Shown here one piece after another: positions 22,459-34,377 of a stretch of DNA of 64,000 bases (positions are counted from its first letter, which is position 1; every line of letters begins with the position of its first letter). Position numbers and translations under genes: made by a program. Below the pieces are notes generated by a model, which made no database searches, had not been told where the DNA came from, and saw nothing but the letters and a program-made list of their open reading frames with translations. This DNA comes from Monodelphis domestica. Its lineage: Eukaryota; Chordata; Mammalia; Didelphimorphia; Didelphidae. Where the stretch lies: NCBI RefSeq assembly GCF_027887165.1, contig NC_077227.1:61338900-61402899 (forward strand), written 5' to 3'.

Positions 22459-25400
22459 ATGCTGGGAAATACATAGCTGGTAATCATATCTCTGAATGTG
22501 AATGGAATGAACTCACCCATAAAAGGCAAGCGATTAGCAGAGTGGATTAGAAATCAAAACCCTACCATATGCTGTCTATAAGAAACACACATGAGGAAGG
22601 TAGACACACATAGGGTAAAAGTAAGAGGATGGAGCCAAATCTATTTGGTATCAGTTGATAAAAAGAAGGCAGGAGTTGCAAACATGATATTTGACAAAGC
22701 CAAAGTAAAAAATAGATCTAGTCAAAAGAGATAGGGAAGGTAATTACATCCTGATAAAAGGCAGTATAGACAATGAGGAAATATCAGTTCTCATCGTGTA
22801 TGCACCAAATGGCATAGCATCCAAATTTCTAAAGGAGAAACTAGTGGAGCTCAAGGCTGAAATAGATAGAAAAACTATATAAGTGGGAGATCTGAACCTT
22901 CCCTTAACAGAACTAGATAAATTAAACCAAAAAATAAATAAGAAAGAGGTAAGAGAAGTGAATGAAATCTTGGAAAAATTAGAGTTTGCAGATATCTGGA
23001 GAAAAATAAATAGGGACAAAAAGGAATATACCTTCTTTTCAGCGGCACATGGTACATTCACAAAGATTGACCATGCACTAGGGCATAAAAACACTCCAAA
23101 CAAGTGTAAAAGAGCAGAAATAATAAATGCAACCTTCTCAGACCACAATGCAATGAAAATAATAATTAATAATGGTACATGGAGATGCAAATCAAAAATT
23201 AATTGGAAATTAAACAATATGATTCTCCAAAATCAGTTTGTTAAAGAACAAATCATAGAAATAATTAATAATTTCATTGAAGAAAATGAAAATGATGATA
23301 CATCCTTTCAAAATCTAAGGGATACAGCCAAAGCAGTACTCACGGGAAAATTTATATCCTTGAGTTCATATATTAACAACTTAGAGAGGGCAGAAGTCAG
23401 TGAATTGGGCATGCAAATTAAAAAACTAGAAAGTGAAAAAATTAAAAATCCTCAGATGAAGACTAAATTAGAGATCCTAAAAATCAAAGGAGAAATTAAT
23501 AAAATTGACAGTCAAAGAACTATTGATTTAATAAATAAGACTAGAAGCTGGTACTTTGAAAAAACAAATAAAGTAGACAAAGTACTGGTCAATCTAATTT
23601 AAAAAAGGAAAGAAGAAAACCAAATTAACAGTATCCAAAATGAAAGGGGAGACCTCACCTCTAATGAAGATGAAATTAAAGAAATAATTAAAAATTATTA
23701 TACCCAATTATATGGCAATAAATATGGCAATCTAGGTGATATGGAGAATATTTACAAAAATATAAATTGCCTAGACTAACAGAAGAAGATATAGAATACC
23801 TAAACAACCCCATATCAGAAAAAGAAATTGAACAAGCCATCAAAGAACTCCCTAAGAAAAAATCCCCAGGATCAGATGGATTCACAAATGAATTCTATCA
23901 AGCATCCAAGAACAACTAATCCCAATATTATACAAACTATTTGACAGAATAAGCAAAGAAGGAGTTCTACCAGATTCCTTTTATGACACAAATATGGTAC
24001 TGATTCCAAAGCCAAGCAGGTCAAAAACAGAGAAAGAAAAATACAGTCCAATCTCCTTAATGAATATAGATGCAAAAACCTTAAATAGGATACTAGCAAA
24101 AATACTCTAGCAAGTGATCACGAGGGTTATTCACTATGACCAGGTAGGATTTATACCAGGAATGCAAAGATGGTTCAAAGTTAGGAAAACCATCCACATA
24201 ATTGACCATATTAACAAGCAAAATGATAAAAATCTCATGATTATTTCATTAGATGCAGAAAAAGCCTTTGACAAAATACAAAACTCATTCCTACTGAAAA
24301 CACTAGAAAGCATAGGAATAAAAGGGCCTTTCATAAAAATAATAAACAGTATATATCTAAAACCTTCAGCAAACATCATCTGCAATGGGGATAAACTAGA
24401 AGCCTTCCCAATAAGATCAGGAGTGAAACAAGGATGCCCATTATCACCTCTACTATTTAACATTGTGCTAGAAACACTAGCAGTCACAATTAGAGAAGAA
24501 AAAGAAATTGAAGGTATTAAAATAGGCAATGAGGAGATCAAGCTATCACTCTTTGCAGATGATATGATGGTCTACTTAAAGCATCCTAGAGAATCAACTA
24601 AAAAGCTAGTTGAAATAATCAACAATTTTAGCAGTTGCAGGATACAAATAAACCCACATAAGTCATCAGCATTTCTATATATTTCTAACACATCTCAGCA
24701 GCAGGAATTAGAAAGAGAAATTCCATTTAAAATCACCCTAGACAATATAAAATACTTAGGAATCTATCTACTGAGACAAACACAGGAACTATATGAACAC
24801 AACTACAAAACACTCTCCACACAATTAAAACTAGATATAAACAATTGGAAAAAAATCTATTGCTCATGGGTAGGATGAGCTAACATAATAAACATGACAG
24901 TCCTACCCAAATTAATTTACTTATTCAGTGCCATACCCATTGAACTACCAAAAACCTTTTTTACTGAATGAGAAAAAACCATAACAAAGTTCATTTGGAA
25001 GAACAAAAGGATATCCTTGATGGATATCCAGAGAAATGATAAAAAAAAATGCAAAGGAAGGTGGCCTTACAGTCCCAGATCTCAAACTATACTATAAAGT
25101 AGTGGTCATTAAAACTATTTGGTACTGGCTAAGAGACAGAAAGAAGGATCACTGGAATAGACTTGGGGTAAGTGACCTCAGTAAGACAGTCTATGATAAG
25201 CCCAAAGATCCCAGCTTTTGGGACCAAAATCCACTATTTGATTTAAAAAAACTGCTGGGAAAATTGGAAGACAGTATAGGAGAGATTAGGTTTGGATCAA
25301 CATCTCAAACTCTACACCAAGATAAATTCAGAATGGGTGAATGACTTCAATATAAAAAAGGAAACTATAGGTAAATTAAGTGAACACAGAATAGTATACA

Positions 25401-26347
25401 TGTCAGATCTTTGGGAAAGGAAAGATTTTAAAACCAAGCAAGCGCTAGAAAAAAAAACACAAAATGTAAAATAAATATTTTTATTATATCAAATTTAAAA
25501 AGATTTGTACAAAGAAAACCAATGTAACCAAAATTAGAAAGGAAGCAACAAATTGGGAAACAATCTTCATAACAAAAACCTCTGACAAAGGTCTAATTAT
25601 TCAAATTTATAAAGAGCTAAATCAATTGTACACAAAATCAAGCCATTCTCCAAGTGATCAATTTCACATACTCCTCAGTCTGGCACTTTTTCCTAGTGCC
25701 AGCCTCTGTCACACCATTCTCCAATTGATAAATGGGCAAGGGACATAAATAGGCAATTTTCAGTTAAAGAAATCAAAACTATTAATATGCACATGAAAAA
25801 GTTTTTTAAATCTCTTATAATCAGAGATATGCAAATCAATACAACTCTGAGGTATCTTATCACATCTACCAGATTGGCCAACTTGACAGCAATGGAAAGT
25901 AATGAATGCTAAAGGAGATGTGGCAAAGTCTGGACATTAATGCATTGCTGGTGGAGTTGTGTACTGATCCAACCATTCTGGAGGGCAATTTGGAACTATG
26001 CCCAAAGGGCAATAAAAGACTGTCTGCCCTTTGATCCAGCCATAGCACTGCTGGATTTGTACCCCAAAGAGATAATAAGGAAAAAGACTTGTACAAGAAT
26101 ATTCATAGCTGCGCTCTTTGTGGTGGCAAAAAATTGGAAAATGAGGGGATGCCCTTCAATTGGGGAATGGCTGAACAAATTGTGGTATATGTTGGTGATG
26201 GAATACTATTGTGCTCAAAGGAATAATAAAGTGGAGGAATTCCATAGGAACTGGAACAACCTCCAGGAATTGATGCAGAGTGAAAGGAGCAGAACCAGGA
26301 GAACATCATACACAGAGACTGATACACTGTGGTACAATCAAATGTAA
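22459..26347 (+). pseudogene. L1 ORF2 remnant (element 1)
   Basis: Remnant of the L1 endonuclease/reverse transcriptase that performs target-primed reverse transcription. A stop (TAG) occurs within the first six codons. The endonuclease domain is readable at 22883-23602 with GDLN, the HGTFTKIDHALGH segment and the SDH motif near 23138-23146. The reverse transcriptase is readable at 24114-24878 with [10 protein letters not shown] and the catalytic FADD at 24552-24563. In the fingers motif the usual SPGPDG reads SPGSDG. The C-terminal Cys region lies near 25914-25970, where a TAA replaces a Trp codon directly after the first Cys; the readable tail runs 25940-26347. Multiple frameshifts and stops leave it inactive. 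Parts align throughout with element 2. Confidence 0.95.
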
Positions 26348-26694
26348 TGGACTTCTCCATTAGTGGCAGTGCAGTGATCCTGAACAACTTGGAGGAATCT
26401 GTGAGCAAAAACATTATCCACATTCAGAGGAAAAACTTTGGGAAAAGAAACACAGAAGAAAAACAACTGCTTGATTACATGGGTTGAGGGGATATGACTG
26501 GGGATGTAGACTTTAAATGAGCACCCTAGTGCAAACATCAACAACATGGAAATAGGTTTTGGTCAAGGACACTTGTAATACCCAGTGGAATTGCATATCA
26601 GCTATGGAAAGGGTGGGGGGAGGGAAAGAATATGATTCTTGTAACCAAAGAATAATGTTCTAAATTGACTAAACAAATAAATTAATTAATTTTT
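26348..26694 (+). other. L1 3' UTR (element 1)
   Basis: It starts GGACTTCTCCATTAGTGGCA, passes a G-rich segment (GGGTGGGGGGAGGGAAAG near 26609) and ends in an AT-rich tail. The G-rich 3' UTR segment is a general L1 trait. Confidence 0.8.
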
Positions 26695-26710
26695 AAAATG
26701 AATATTATGG

Positions 26711-26852
26711 AAAAAGGATTTGAGTGATAATAATATGTTTAACCATGTGGAATTGCTTGTCAACTCTGGGAGATGGGAGGCAAGAGGGGAGGGAGATAAC
26801 ATGAATCATGTAACCATGGAGAAATAATTTTTAATAAAATTCAAAACCAAAA
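26711..26852 (+). mobile_element. Older L1, right part (3' end)
   Basis: Continues the element broken at 20027: ATATGTTTAACCATGTGGAA, CTTGTCAACTCTGGGAGATG, AATCATGTAACCATGGAG and an A-rich end. Confidence 0.85.
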
Positions 26853-27984
26853 AAAACATAAAAAGAAAAGAAAATATACCAAATGACTCCAAGGGTGAAG
26901 AAGGAATAATTGGTCATTCTTTATATGAGAGTGACAGAATAGACTGAAACTTCCTCCCTCCTTGGAAACAAACCCTCTAAACTATAAAACAAGGCCCTCT
27001 CAGAGTAGGTAGAAACAACAGTATTTCCATCAGCAAAAGTGAATTTCTTTCTTTTTTTTAATCATAAGTCAGAACAGGATCAAAGCCAACACTTTCATCT
27101 AATGGAAGAAGAAACTGAGATGAGTCCCCAAAGTCCTTCCCATCCCAACATCTTGCCTATTGGTATGTTTGGGGTTTCTAATTCTCCCAGCAAAACACAT
27201 ACACGTAAGCCAGCCCTGAAACCCATTTCTGTTTTCTTTGTTCTGAGTCACTGTCTGCTTGGACTCCTTTAGGTCTGCATCAATAAGCTTGAAATATGAA
27301 AAGAGACCATCTGAAAGATGGAGGGAAATAACTAAGCCTAGAATAAATCCAAGGTGAACAAAGATTTCCAGTCTCTACCTTAAACATTTCATTCTTCCCC
27401 TGACCTCTAATCTCTACTAAAGGTTTATAATACATGTGGTATTAAAAATAGCCTATCTAATGTGTGCAAAGAATATCTCCTTACATTAATACTAGGACAA
27501 GTAATGGGTATCTCCATTAGCTAATATCTGCATGTGGAAATTTTAATTTACACGGGACAGGCTAATGTCTAAAATCTCCTAAGTCAAAGACAATTTCCCT
27601 AGGCTGCGGCAGCAGAATGGATTGAGATTTCTTAGTACCTTGTTACATGAAACAGATAGGAGGATGTCAATTCACCCTTCTAGATAATGGTTGTAACCAG
27701 TCTTCTGGAAAAGTTGCTCTTTGAGCCTTCATTCCTAAGGCAGATAGACAATCCAGGATGGATTTTATCCATCTCAAAAGGCAATCTCCTTTCTAGATTT
27801 GGGATTGTTGGCCTAGGTAGAACAGTCTTTAATGATCAAGAAGGTCATCAAGGGATAGGTGTGCCAAGCAGGCAACCTCCCTGGCAGTATTTCTGTTTCC
27901 CTACCTCCTCACACCCACCATTTGGAATGGATGAAGCTCTGAGTTTTACCAAGTAGCTTTCTAAAAGCAGTAGTGGTAATTGGG
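26853..27984. other. No gene or clear repeat
   Basis: About 1.1 kb without a repeat I can name. Open frames at 27039-27272 and 27687-27956 show no domain, no splice context and no family resemblance. Part of it (27540-27700) is repeat-poor and could hold regulatory sequence, but nothing specific is visible. Confidence 0.4.
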
Positions 27985-28192
27985 GACAGCTAGATAGCAC
28001 AGTGGATAGAGTGCCAGACCTGGAGTTGGGGGGGGGGGGGGCGGTTCAAATCTGGCTTCAAACATTTCCTGGCTGTGTGACCCTGGGCAAGTCACATAAC
28101 CTCCTTTGCCTAACTCTTACCATTTTTCTGTCTTGGAATCTATACATGGTATTTATTCTAAGACAGAAGGTAAGGATCTAAAAATAAACCCT
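27985..28192 (+). mobile_element. Family A tRNA-derived SINE
   Basis: Forward copy: GGACAGCTAGATAGCACAGT, GTTCAAATCTGGCTTCAAAC, GTGTGACCCTGGGCAAGTCA and CTAAGACAGAAGGTAAGG. A G-run at 28026-28042 has replaced part of the head. Confidence 0.85.
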
Positions 28193-28261
28193 TTTCTTGA
28201 ACTATACTCACTGATTCCACCTGTCCAATAGCTTCACTTTTTTCAATGGCCAGGTCAAAAA

Positions 28262-28402
28262 AGTGCCTAGAAATGAAAAAAACGTAGGAATTGGAGGATT
28301 TCAATTCAAATCCTACCTCTATTAATTACCATCTGTGTGACCTTTCCAAGTCACAATCTCTGAGCCTCAGTTTCTTCATCTGTAAAATGAAGGAGACAAA
28401 GT
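28262..28402 (+). mobile_element. MIR-like SINE
   Basis: AATTCAAATCCTACCTCTAT, CTGTGTGACCTTTCCAAGTC and GAGCCTCAGTTTCTTCATCT in the expected order. Confidence 0.65.
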
Positions 28403-28429
28403 TAGGTGGCATGTGAGGAAAAAAAAATT

Positions 28430-28615
28430 AAAAACTTCCCCAGTTTAAGCTGCCCCAAATGGAATGGGCTGCTTCAAAGGGTTCCCCTTTCTTGGAGGTC
28501 TTCTAGGAGAGGATGAGTGACCATTTGTTGGGTATATTATAGTAGAGATTGCTTTCATATGTGGGTTGGACTAGAAAGCCATGAAGTCCCTCCCAAATCT
28601 AAATCTATTATCCTA
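28430..28615 (+). mobile_element. CR1/L3-type LINE 3' end
   Basis: The order of motifs follows the CR1 3' region: GGAATGGGCTGCTTCAAAGG, TCTTGGAGGTCTTCTAGG, GGATGAGTGACCATTTGTTG, GTTGGACTAGAAAGCCATGA and AAATCTAAATCTATTATCC. Confidence 0.6.
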
Positions 28616-28789
28616 AAATAAGCCTCACCAGCTCCTCTCAACTCAAAGTGATAAGTCAACCCGCCACCTTCCATCATATTGGGGACTACTTTTCTTGCAC
28701 TGATTACATTGTGCTTCGTCATTTATTTCACAACCACAGTTAGAACCCAGAACTCCTGAAATGTGGTCTTTTTCTCAAGAGCAACAGCA

Positions 28790-28960
28790 ACAAAGAAAAC
28801 ATTCTGGACTCAGAGTAAGAAATCAATATCCTGTCAGTGTTAGTTACTAGCCTTGTGGCCATGGGCAAGCCAATTAATCTGAGCCTCAGTTTCTCTTATC
28901 TATGAAATGGGGATAATAATTCCTACCTCCTGAGGAGAGGTCTGAGATAATGGTAAGTAA
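28790..28960 (+). mobile_element. MIR-like SINE
   Basis: GGACTCAGAGTAAGAAATCA, CTAGCCTTGTGGCCATGGGC, TGAGCCTCAGTTTCTCTTAT and GATAATAATTCCTACCTCC. Confidence 0.65.
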
Positions 28961-29555
28961 TGGACTGTTCTTTGAAAATTTTAAATGGTTAACTAATAGC
29001 TCTGGGTGGGTTCTTATTCTTGCTTCATACATAATGTGTGTCCATTTGTTGAATAAGTGATTGATTCATTGGTTGATCAGATCTAAGTTTCAATGAATCT
29101 AAACAGCCTGTGTGGGGCCAGCCTGGGAGAATGGCAGAATCTTATTTACTCTGACTGCTTGTCCCTGCCTTCCCAGGTCTATAATATATGAGCCTCCAGG
29201 CAAGGACACGCGTGGCTCGGGCCCTGTCTCTCAGATTTGTAGTCCTCCATCAGAGAGGTAGGGAGAGCTCAGCCTGTGACCTTAAGGCTAGGAAAACTAC
29301 TGCAGAAATGGGGCTGGATTTCTTCATGAAGAGGAAATTCACAAGTTCAGACCCTGTGGGGAGGGGAAAGGAGCCAGAGGCCAAGTCTCAGAACAGAGAG
29401 GCTTCTGGGGCAGACAAATTCTCTAGTCACTCAGGCAGAATGATGGGGAACAAACCTGCGGTTCAGGCTGTCATTCTCTTTGGCTGGGTCTTGATCGCCC
29501 ATGTGGTCTCCTAGGACTGGACAGGAGAAATTAAAACTAGATCAATGTCTTTCAC
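28961..29555. other. Repeat-poor stretch, no supported gene
   Basis: A 108-codon ATG-less open frame lies at 29188-29514 (it starts on an alternative codon). It begins near ACACGCGTGGCTCGGGCC, shows no signal peptide or domain, and ends with a hydrophobic tail that may be chance. I leave it uncalled. Open-frame length and slightly higher GC are the only points in favour. Confidence 0.4.
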
Positions 29556-29557
29556 TT

Positions 29558-29772
29558 GTCAAAAGCTTAATGCTTTTCAAAGCACCTTCCCAGCTCTTGT
29601 CCCCATTTGATCCTAACATGAATCCTGTGAGGTAGGCAGGGTGATTATTATCCCTACTTTTGACAGAAGAGGGAACTGAGGGAGGGAAAAGGTAGGTGAC
29701 TTTTCCAAAGAGACAGAGCCTCAGCAGATTAGAACACAGACCCCCTAGGCCCTAGTTCCTAGTCCAGTGTTA
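29558..29772 (-). mobile_element. MIR/THER-like SINE
   Basis: Reverse: AATGCTTTTCAAAGCACCTT, CCATTTGATCCTAACATGAA, GTGAGGTAGGCAGGGTGATT, then GAAGAGGGAACTGAGGGAGG and AGAACACAGACCCCCTAGG. Confidence 0.6.
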
Positions 29773-29803
29773 TACTGTTTTGATTTCATTATTCACTTGC
29801 TTA

Positions 29804-30007
29804 CTTTTTTTAAACCCTTACCTTCCATCTTAGAATCAATACTGTATATTGGTTCTAAGACAGAAGAATGGTAAGGGCTAGGCAATGGGGGTTAAGTGAC
29901 TTACCCAGGATCACACAGCTGGGAAGTGTCTGAGGCCAGATTTGAACCCAGGACCTCCTGTCTCTAAGCCTGGCTCTCAATTCACTGAGCCACCCAGCTG
30001 CTCCCCC
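29804..30007 (-). mobile_element. Family A tRNA-derived SINE
   Basis: Complete reverse copy from the T-run and ACCCTTACCTTCCATCTTAG to CACTGAGCCACCCAGCTGC. CATTATTCACTT before and CATTATTCATTT after (11 of 12) form the target-site duplication. Confidence 0.93.
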
Positions 30008-30111
30008 CATTATTCATTTAGAAAAAGACTAATACCCTCCCTTCTGAAACTACTTTGTATTCATTTGGTAACTATTTCCCATATACTTATATATATTCAC
30101 AGAACATCTTC

Positions 30112-30215
30112 CCCATTTGAGTAATATTTAGCTCAATGAAGGCAAAGACTGGTTTACTTTTGTTTTTGAATGCCCTGTGCCTGGCACATAGTAAATGTAT
30201 TATTAATTAATTATT
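30112..30215 (+). mobile_element. L2 LINE 3' end
   Basis: TTAGCTCAATGAAGGCAAAG, ACTGGTTTACTTTTGTTTT and GCCTGGCACATAGTAAATG. Confidence 0.65.
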
Positions 30216-30324
30216 CTATTCCATATTAAATACTAATATGATTAATTAATGACTAATAAATGGTCATTGATTGAAATGGGAAAAGTCAAGGAGAGGGAGA
30301 TTAGAAAGGTAGATTGAACATTCT

Positions 30325-30522
30325 TTGTTGTCGTTCAGTCATTTTAGTCATATCCAACTCTGGAACCTCATTTGGAGTTTTCATTGCAGACAGACTGGAG
30401 TCCATCGCCATCTCATTTTATAGATTAGGAAACCGAGGCAAACAGGATCAAGTGATTTGCCCAGGGTCACCCAGCTAAATATCTGAGTTTAGATTTGAAC
30501 TCCAGTCTTCTTGACTAGTCTT
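30325..30522 (-). mobile_element. Family B tRNA-derived SINE
   Basis: Reverse copy: TTGTTGTCGTTCAGTCATTT, AGTCATATCCAACTCTGGAA, AGGAAACCGAGGCAAACAGG and TGATTTGCCCAGGGTCACCC. Confidence 0.85.
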
Positions 30523-30602
30523 CTCTTTTGATGTTCACACATCTTTCTCTGATGCAATGACCATGAAGATGTCTTAGTATCCTCTCTTCTGACTGAATCA
30601 GA

Positions 30603-30818
30603 GGGGGCAGCTATGTGGTTCAGTGGATAGTGAGCTAGGTCTGGAGATAGTAGGCCCTGGGTTCAAATCAGACCTCAAATATTTTCTAGCTGGGTGACCC
30701 TGGGCAAGTCACTTAACCCCCATTGCCTAGCCCTTTTCACTCTTCTGCCTTGGAACTAATACATCACATTTATTCTAGGACAGAAAGTAAGGGTTTTTGT
30801 TGGGGGGGTTAAACAGAT
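30603..30818 (+). mobile_element. Family A tRNA-derived SINE
   Basis: Complete forward copy: GGGGGCAGCTATGTGGTTCA, GGGTTCAAATCAGACCTCAA, CTTAACCCCCATTGCCTAGC and GGACAGAAAGTAAGGG. Confidence 0.92.
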
Positions 30819-31239
30819 TTTGAGATTATACCTCCAGCCCAGTCCTGTGCAGATTAATCCAGAACATTTGGGGACTGTTTCACAAAGCCATGGAGCCTTC
30901 AGGGATCAGAGTAAGGTCATTCTTATCCAGGCAGTACAAGGAATCAGTCTCTCTCCCATCCGCTACCCCCTGCTGGCTCTGTTTTCTTTCTATTGATGTG
31001 GCCATTTTATTTACTAATAATTAAGAAACTAATTTTATTATTACCCATAGGGAGGAGCTGTTATGAGCCAATGGAACAGCCAATGTTTTTCCAAGTATGC
31101 ATGTATGTGTCCTCCCTCCATCTCACTTGATTCTCTTGTAGGGGGTGGAATTTCTGATTTTCCTCTCTGATGGTCTTTGTCCATCCTCTCAATGAAGGAA
31201 TCTCATAGACTCGAGAGCTTCCAGCTGAGATTGCCTCAG

Positions 31240-31612
31240 AATCCGAATCATGGACATTTTAGAGCTAGAAGAACTTGAGATATTTAATCTTACCCCCTCA
31301 CTTCACAACTAAGGAAACTGTGGAACAGAGAGATTGACTGGTCCAGCAGCATAGTAGGATGGAAAAAGACCTGGATTTGGAATCAGTGGACTTGGGTTCA
31401 AATCTAGACTTTAATATTTCCTTCCCCTGCAACCTTGAGCAGATCATTTCTGCTTTTTTGGCCTCAGTTTCCTGATCTGTAAAAAAGAGGAGTTCAGAGA
31501 AATTAAATGACTTGTCCAGGGTTATACAATAAGTTTCACAGGCAAGATGTGAATTTGGATCTTCCCATCTTGAAGGCCATTTAATCTACTACAACATGGC
31601 ACCTTTATAGGA
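31240..31612. mobile_element. Nested MIR-like SINEs
   Basis: A reverse MIR-like copy (left TTTTAGAGCTAGAAGAACTT with CACAACTAAGGAAACTGTGG; right AATGACTTGTCCAGGGTTAT with TGAATTTGGATCTTCCCATC) is split by a forward MIR-like copy at about 31345-31485 (TCAGTGGACTTGGGTTCAAA, TTGGCCTCAGTTTCCTGATC). Confidence 0.55.
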
Positions 31613-31904
31613 GATAAAGTCTAAGGTTCCTGAGACCTATTTTTAAGAATAATAAAGTTTGTTCTCCAGTTCTAAATTGATGTTACCAGGAATAATTTTC
31701 CTAAGGTCACACAGCTGGTTAGATGCCAAACTGGACGCCTGACTCCCGTCCCATATGGCAATTTCCATATTCCAATTCCATTAGTCTATTCCCAACAGAT
31801 CCTTGGTTTTATCATCTCAAAGAAATGCACACTCTTTCTCCTTAGAAGAGTCCTTGGGTAGAGTCCTTCCAAGATAAAGAAAGGAGAGATTAGCTTTTAA
31901 TAGA

Positions 31905-32012
31905 AGTATAATGCATGTTACTGTCCTAGGTGCTTTACAGGGAAAAGTAAAAGAGTAAAAGAAGACATAGCCCTTCCTGTCAAGGAACTTTACAGTCTAG
32001 ATCAGGAGACAC
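31905..32012 (+). mobile_element. Ancient dispersed repeat fragment
   Basis: ACTGTCCTAGGTGCTTTACA, CATAGCCCTTCCTGTCAAGG and AACTTTACAGTCTAGATCAG fit the start of the unnamed family at 51168. Confidence 0.4.
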
Positions 32013-32109
32013 CACTTGAGTGCTGTCTTAAGCTAAAACAATAGGAGCAAAACTGGACCACATGACCTATTGGGGCATTTTATTCTATCCTGAAAAACGC
32101 TAAAGTCAT

Positions 32110-32372
32110 TTGTTGTTGTCGTTGTCATTGTTGTGTCATTTCAGTTGAGTCTAACTCTTTGTGACCCCATTTGTGGGTTGTTTGTTTTTTTTTTTTTTTG
32201 CAAAACTACTGATGTGGTTTGTCATTTCCTTTTACAGGTTAGAGAACTGAGGCAAACAGTTAAGTGATTTGGCCAGGGTCACACAACTAGGAAGTGTCTG
32301 AGGCCAGATTCGAACTCAAGGGGATGAGTCTTCCTGTCTCCTGGCCTGGCAATCTATCCACTGCACCACCTA
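32110..32372 (-). mobile_element. Family B tRNA-derived SINE
   Basis: Complete reverse copy: TGTCATTTCAGTTGAGTCTA, ACTCTTTGTGACCCCATTTG, GGCCAGGGTCACACAACTAG, CAGATTCGAACTCAAGGGGA and CTATCCACTGCACCACCTA. A T-run (32188-32200) interrupts it. Confidence 0.9.
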
Positions 32373-32998
32373 CACTTTTTAAAAAATGGACTCTTTTCCA
32401 GCTAGAATGGGAGCCCTTAACTCCTGCTACCTAATGCAGTTACAGAGGGGAAGGAGCTTCCCCGTCTATCTCTAGTGTGACACTATCTCACTTAGGAACA
32501 GTAGGCAACAGCTGTTTTTATCTCTGGTTTGTATGCTAAGTTTTCAGTAAATATGTTTCAATTCGAAGCCAAGAGATATCACTTGCAGACAAAGTTTACT
32601 CCTTTGGGCATTCTGGTTACCTGCTTCCCTGGGTTAAGAAAATAATGATCTGAGCTTTCTTTTCTCTTATTGATGAGAGCAAATGGTATTTCCCAGCATC
32701 ACAAAACTGCATATTTGTCAAACAAGATCAAATCACATCTTAGAAACATCCTGTTGTCATTTTTTCTTCTCTTGGAAACTGGGAAGTCAACAAAATTCCC
32801 TCTTCTCCCTGGGGACTAGGAAGAGGTGTGGAGAAGTAATTCCCTAAGGCAGTCTTCTGAGCCGAGGATGGGAAGTACATGCTGACTGTGGATTTGTGTT
32901 GATTAAAGATGCCCATGTTTCTAAGCGCTGGAAAGTATATTTGCAAGCATTTTTCAGTTGTATAGTATGGAAGATACTACTATTCTGCCAGTCACCAC
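32373..32998. other. No gene or clear repeat
   Basis: Unassigned sequence. Reverse open frames at 32740-33086 have no family features and partly overlap the next SINE. Confidence 0.4.
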
Positions 32999-33001
32999 TG
33001 A

Positions 33002-33225
33002 AGAAATAATAATAGCAAGCATTTGGATAAGACTTTAAAATTTGCAAATTATTTAATTTATGAATTATCTCATTTGAGCCATACAACTCTATGAAGCAGG
33101 TGTTGGGAGTATTCCCATTTTACAGATGAGAAAACTGAAGCAGGCAGCAGGCAAGTGTCTTTCCCAGATGACATAATTAGCAGGTGCCTGATGTAGAATT
33201 CAAACTCAGGTATTCCTGAGAAGTA
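33002..33225 (-). mobile_element. MIR/THER-like SINE
   Basis: Reverse: AATAATAATAGCAAGCATTT, GGATAAGACTTTAAAATTTG, CCATTTTACAGATGAGAAAA and AGAATTCAAACTCAGGTATT. Confidence 0.65.
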
Positions 33226-33239
33226 AGTAAATGATACTG

Positions 33240-33838
33240 TAGGGGTGTATGGGGTGTTCAGGGAGGGGTAGTATCTCTGATATGGAGGGCTTGTCGTGCC
33301 CTCTTAGGGCAGCTCTCCAGCCTCTGACCCTCACTTGACACCCAGCTCTCACTTATGGCTCCCAGTAGCTGCTAGCATGCAGCAGCCGCCACACCCCGGG
33401 CAACGGCTTCGACAGGCTGGCTAAACCTTGTGAGGGTAGCCATCGGGTCGTCGACCCCTGGTGAACCAGGGCTTTGCTCACCCAGCATGTGAAGACTGCT
33501 TCGGCCAAACAGACAGAAGAAACCAATAAGAAGGTTCAACGGCTGAGAGGGCGACGCAGCAAAGCACTGTGGAGTGCTTAGGGTGTGTTGGGGCACAAAG
33601 GACAACAGGGCCATCCAATGCAGCTGAGGAAGTCTCCAGGTGTAATGACTTTTCATGCCACTGGACCCAGGCTTCCAACGCCGAGAGAGTGGGACTGTCT
33701 CTGTGCAACAACTCTTCCACTTAAATCTCCTTCATGCACAAGTGTCTTTGTGCACACTCATCTATACACCATAGATGAAACCGCACAAAGACAATCATCA
33801 TCCTCGTTTACCGAGAGACTACTACTACTGTAGGTCTG
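33240..33838 (+). mobile_element. RTE-like 3' element, copy 1
   Basis: Homologous in order to copy 3 (36835-37360): GGGTGTTCAGGGAGGGGTAG, CAGCTCTCACTTATGGCTCC, GCAGCCGCCACACCCCGGGC, CATGCCACTGGACCCAGGCT, then ACTACTACTACTG at the end. An ACT-repeated 3' end without poly-A suits an RTE (BovB-group) LINE or a SINE that borrows an RTE tail. It keeps more CpG than its relatives. The small frames within it are not conserved among the three copies. Confidence 0.5.
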
Positions 33839-33882
33839 ACGGAATTTCTAAGATTTATTTCTGACAACAGAAGATTGCAAGT

Positions 33883-34073
33883 TGGGGCAGCTAGGTGGCT
33901 CAGTGGATTGGGATCCAGGCCTAGAAATAGGACATCCTAGGTTCAAATCTGAACTCGGGCATTTCCTAGTTGTGTGGCCCTGGGCAACTCACTTAACCCC
34001 CATTGCCTAACCCTTATTGTTCTTCTGCCCTAGAACCACTACTCAATATTGATTCTAAGATTGAAGGTAAGGG
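33883..34073 (+). mobile_element. Family A SINE with expanded tail
   Basis: Forward copy: GGGGCAGCTAGGTGGCTCAG, TAGGTTCAAATCTGAACTCG, TAACCCCCATTGCCTAACCC and CTAAGATTGAAGGTAAGGG, running directly into a GAAA repeat. Confidence 0.92.
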
Positions 34074-34328
<255 letters not shown>

Positions 34329-34377
34329 ACTGAGACAGACTACAAGGCCTTCTTGGAAAATGTTGACTTTTCAAGGC

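Larger units (their letters stand above)
20028..26694 (+). mobile_element. Full-length decayed L1 (element 1)
   Basis: About 6.7 kb. The 5' end GAGGTGGAGTCAAGATGG is homologous to the start of element 2 at 43371. The ORF1 remnant is about 20830-21724, a long inter-ORF region 21725-22458, the ORF2 remnant 22459-26347 and the 3' UTR to 26694. Flanking AAAATAAATATTATGG (20012-20027) and AAAATGAATATTATGG (26695-26710) are a 16-bp target-site duplication with one mismatch. The insertion target was the 3' UTR of an older L1. Many stops and frameshifts make it dead. Confidence 0.95.

Noticed and set aside
29188..29514. A 108-codon forward frame in a repeat-poor area
   Set aside because: Starts on a non-ATG codon, no recognisable domain, no convincing splice context. 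Kept as a note only.
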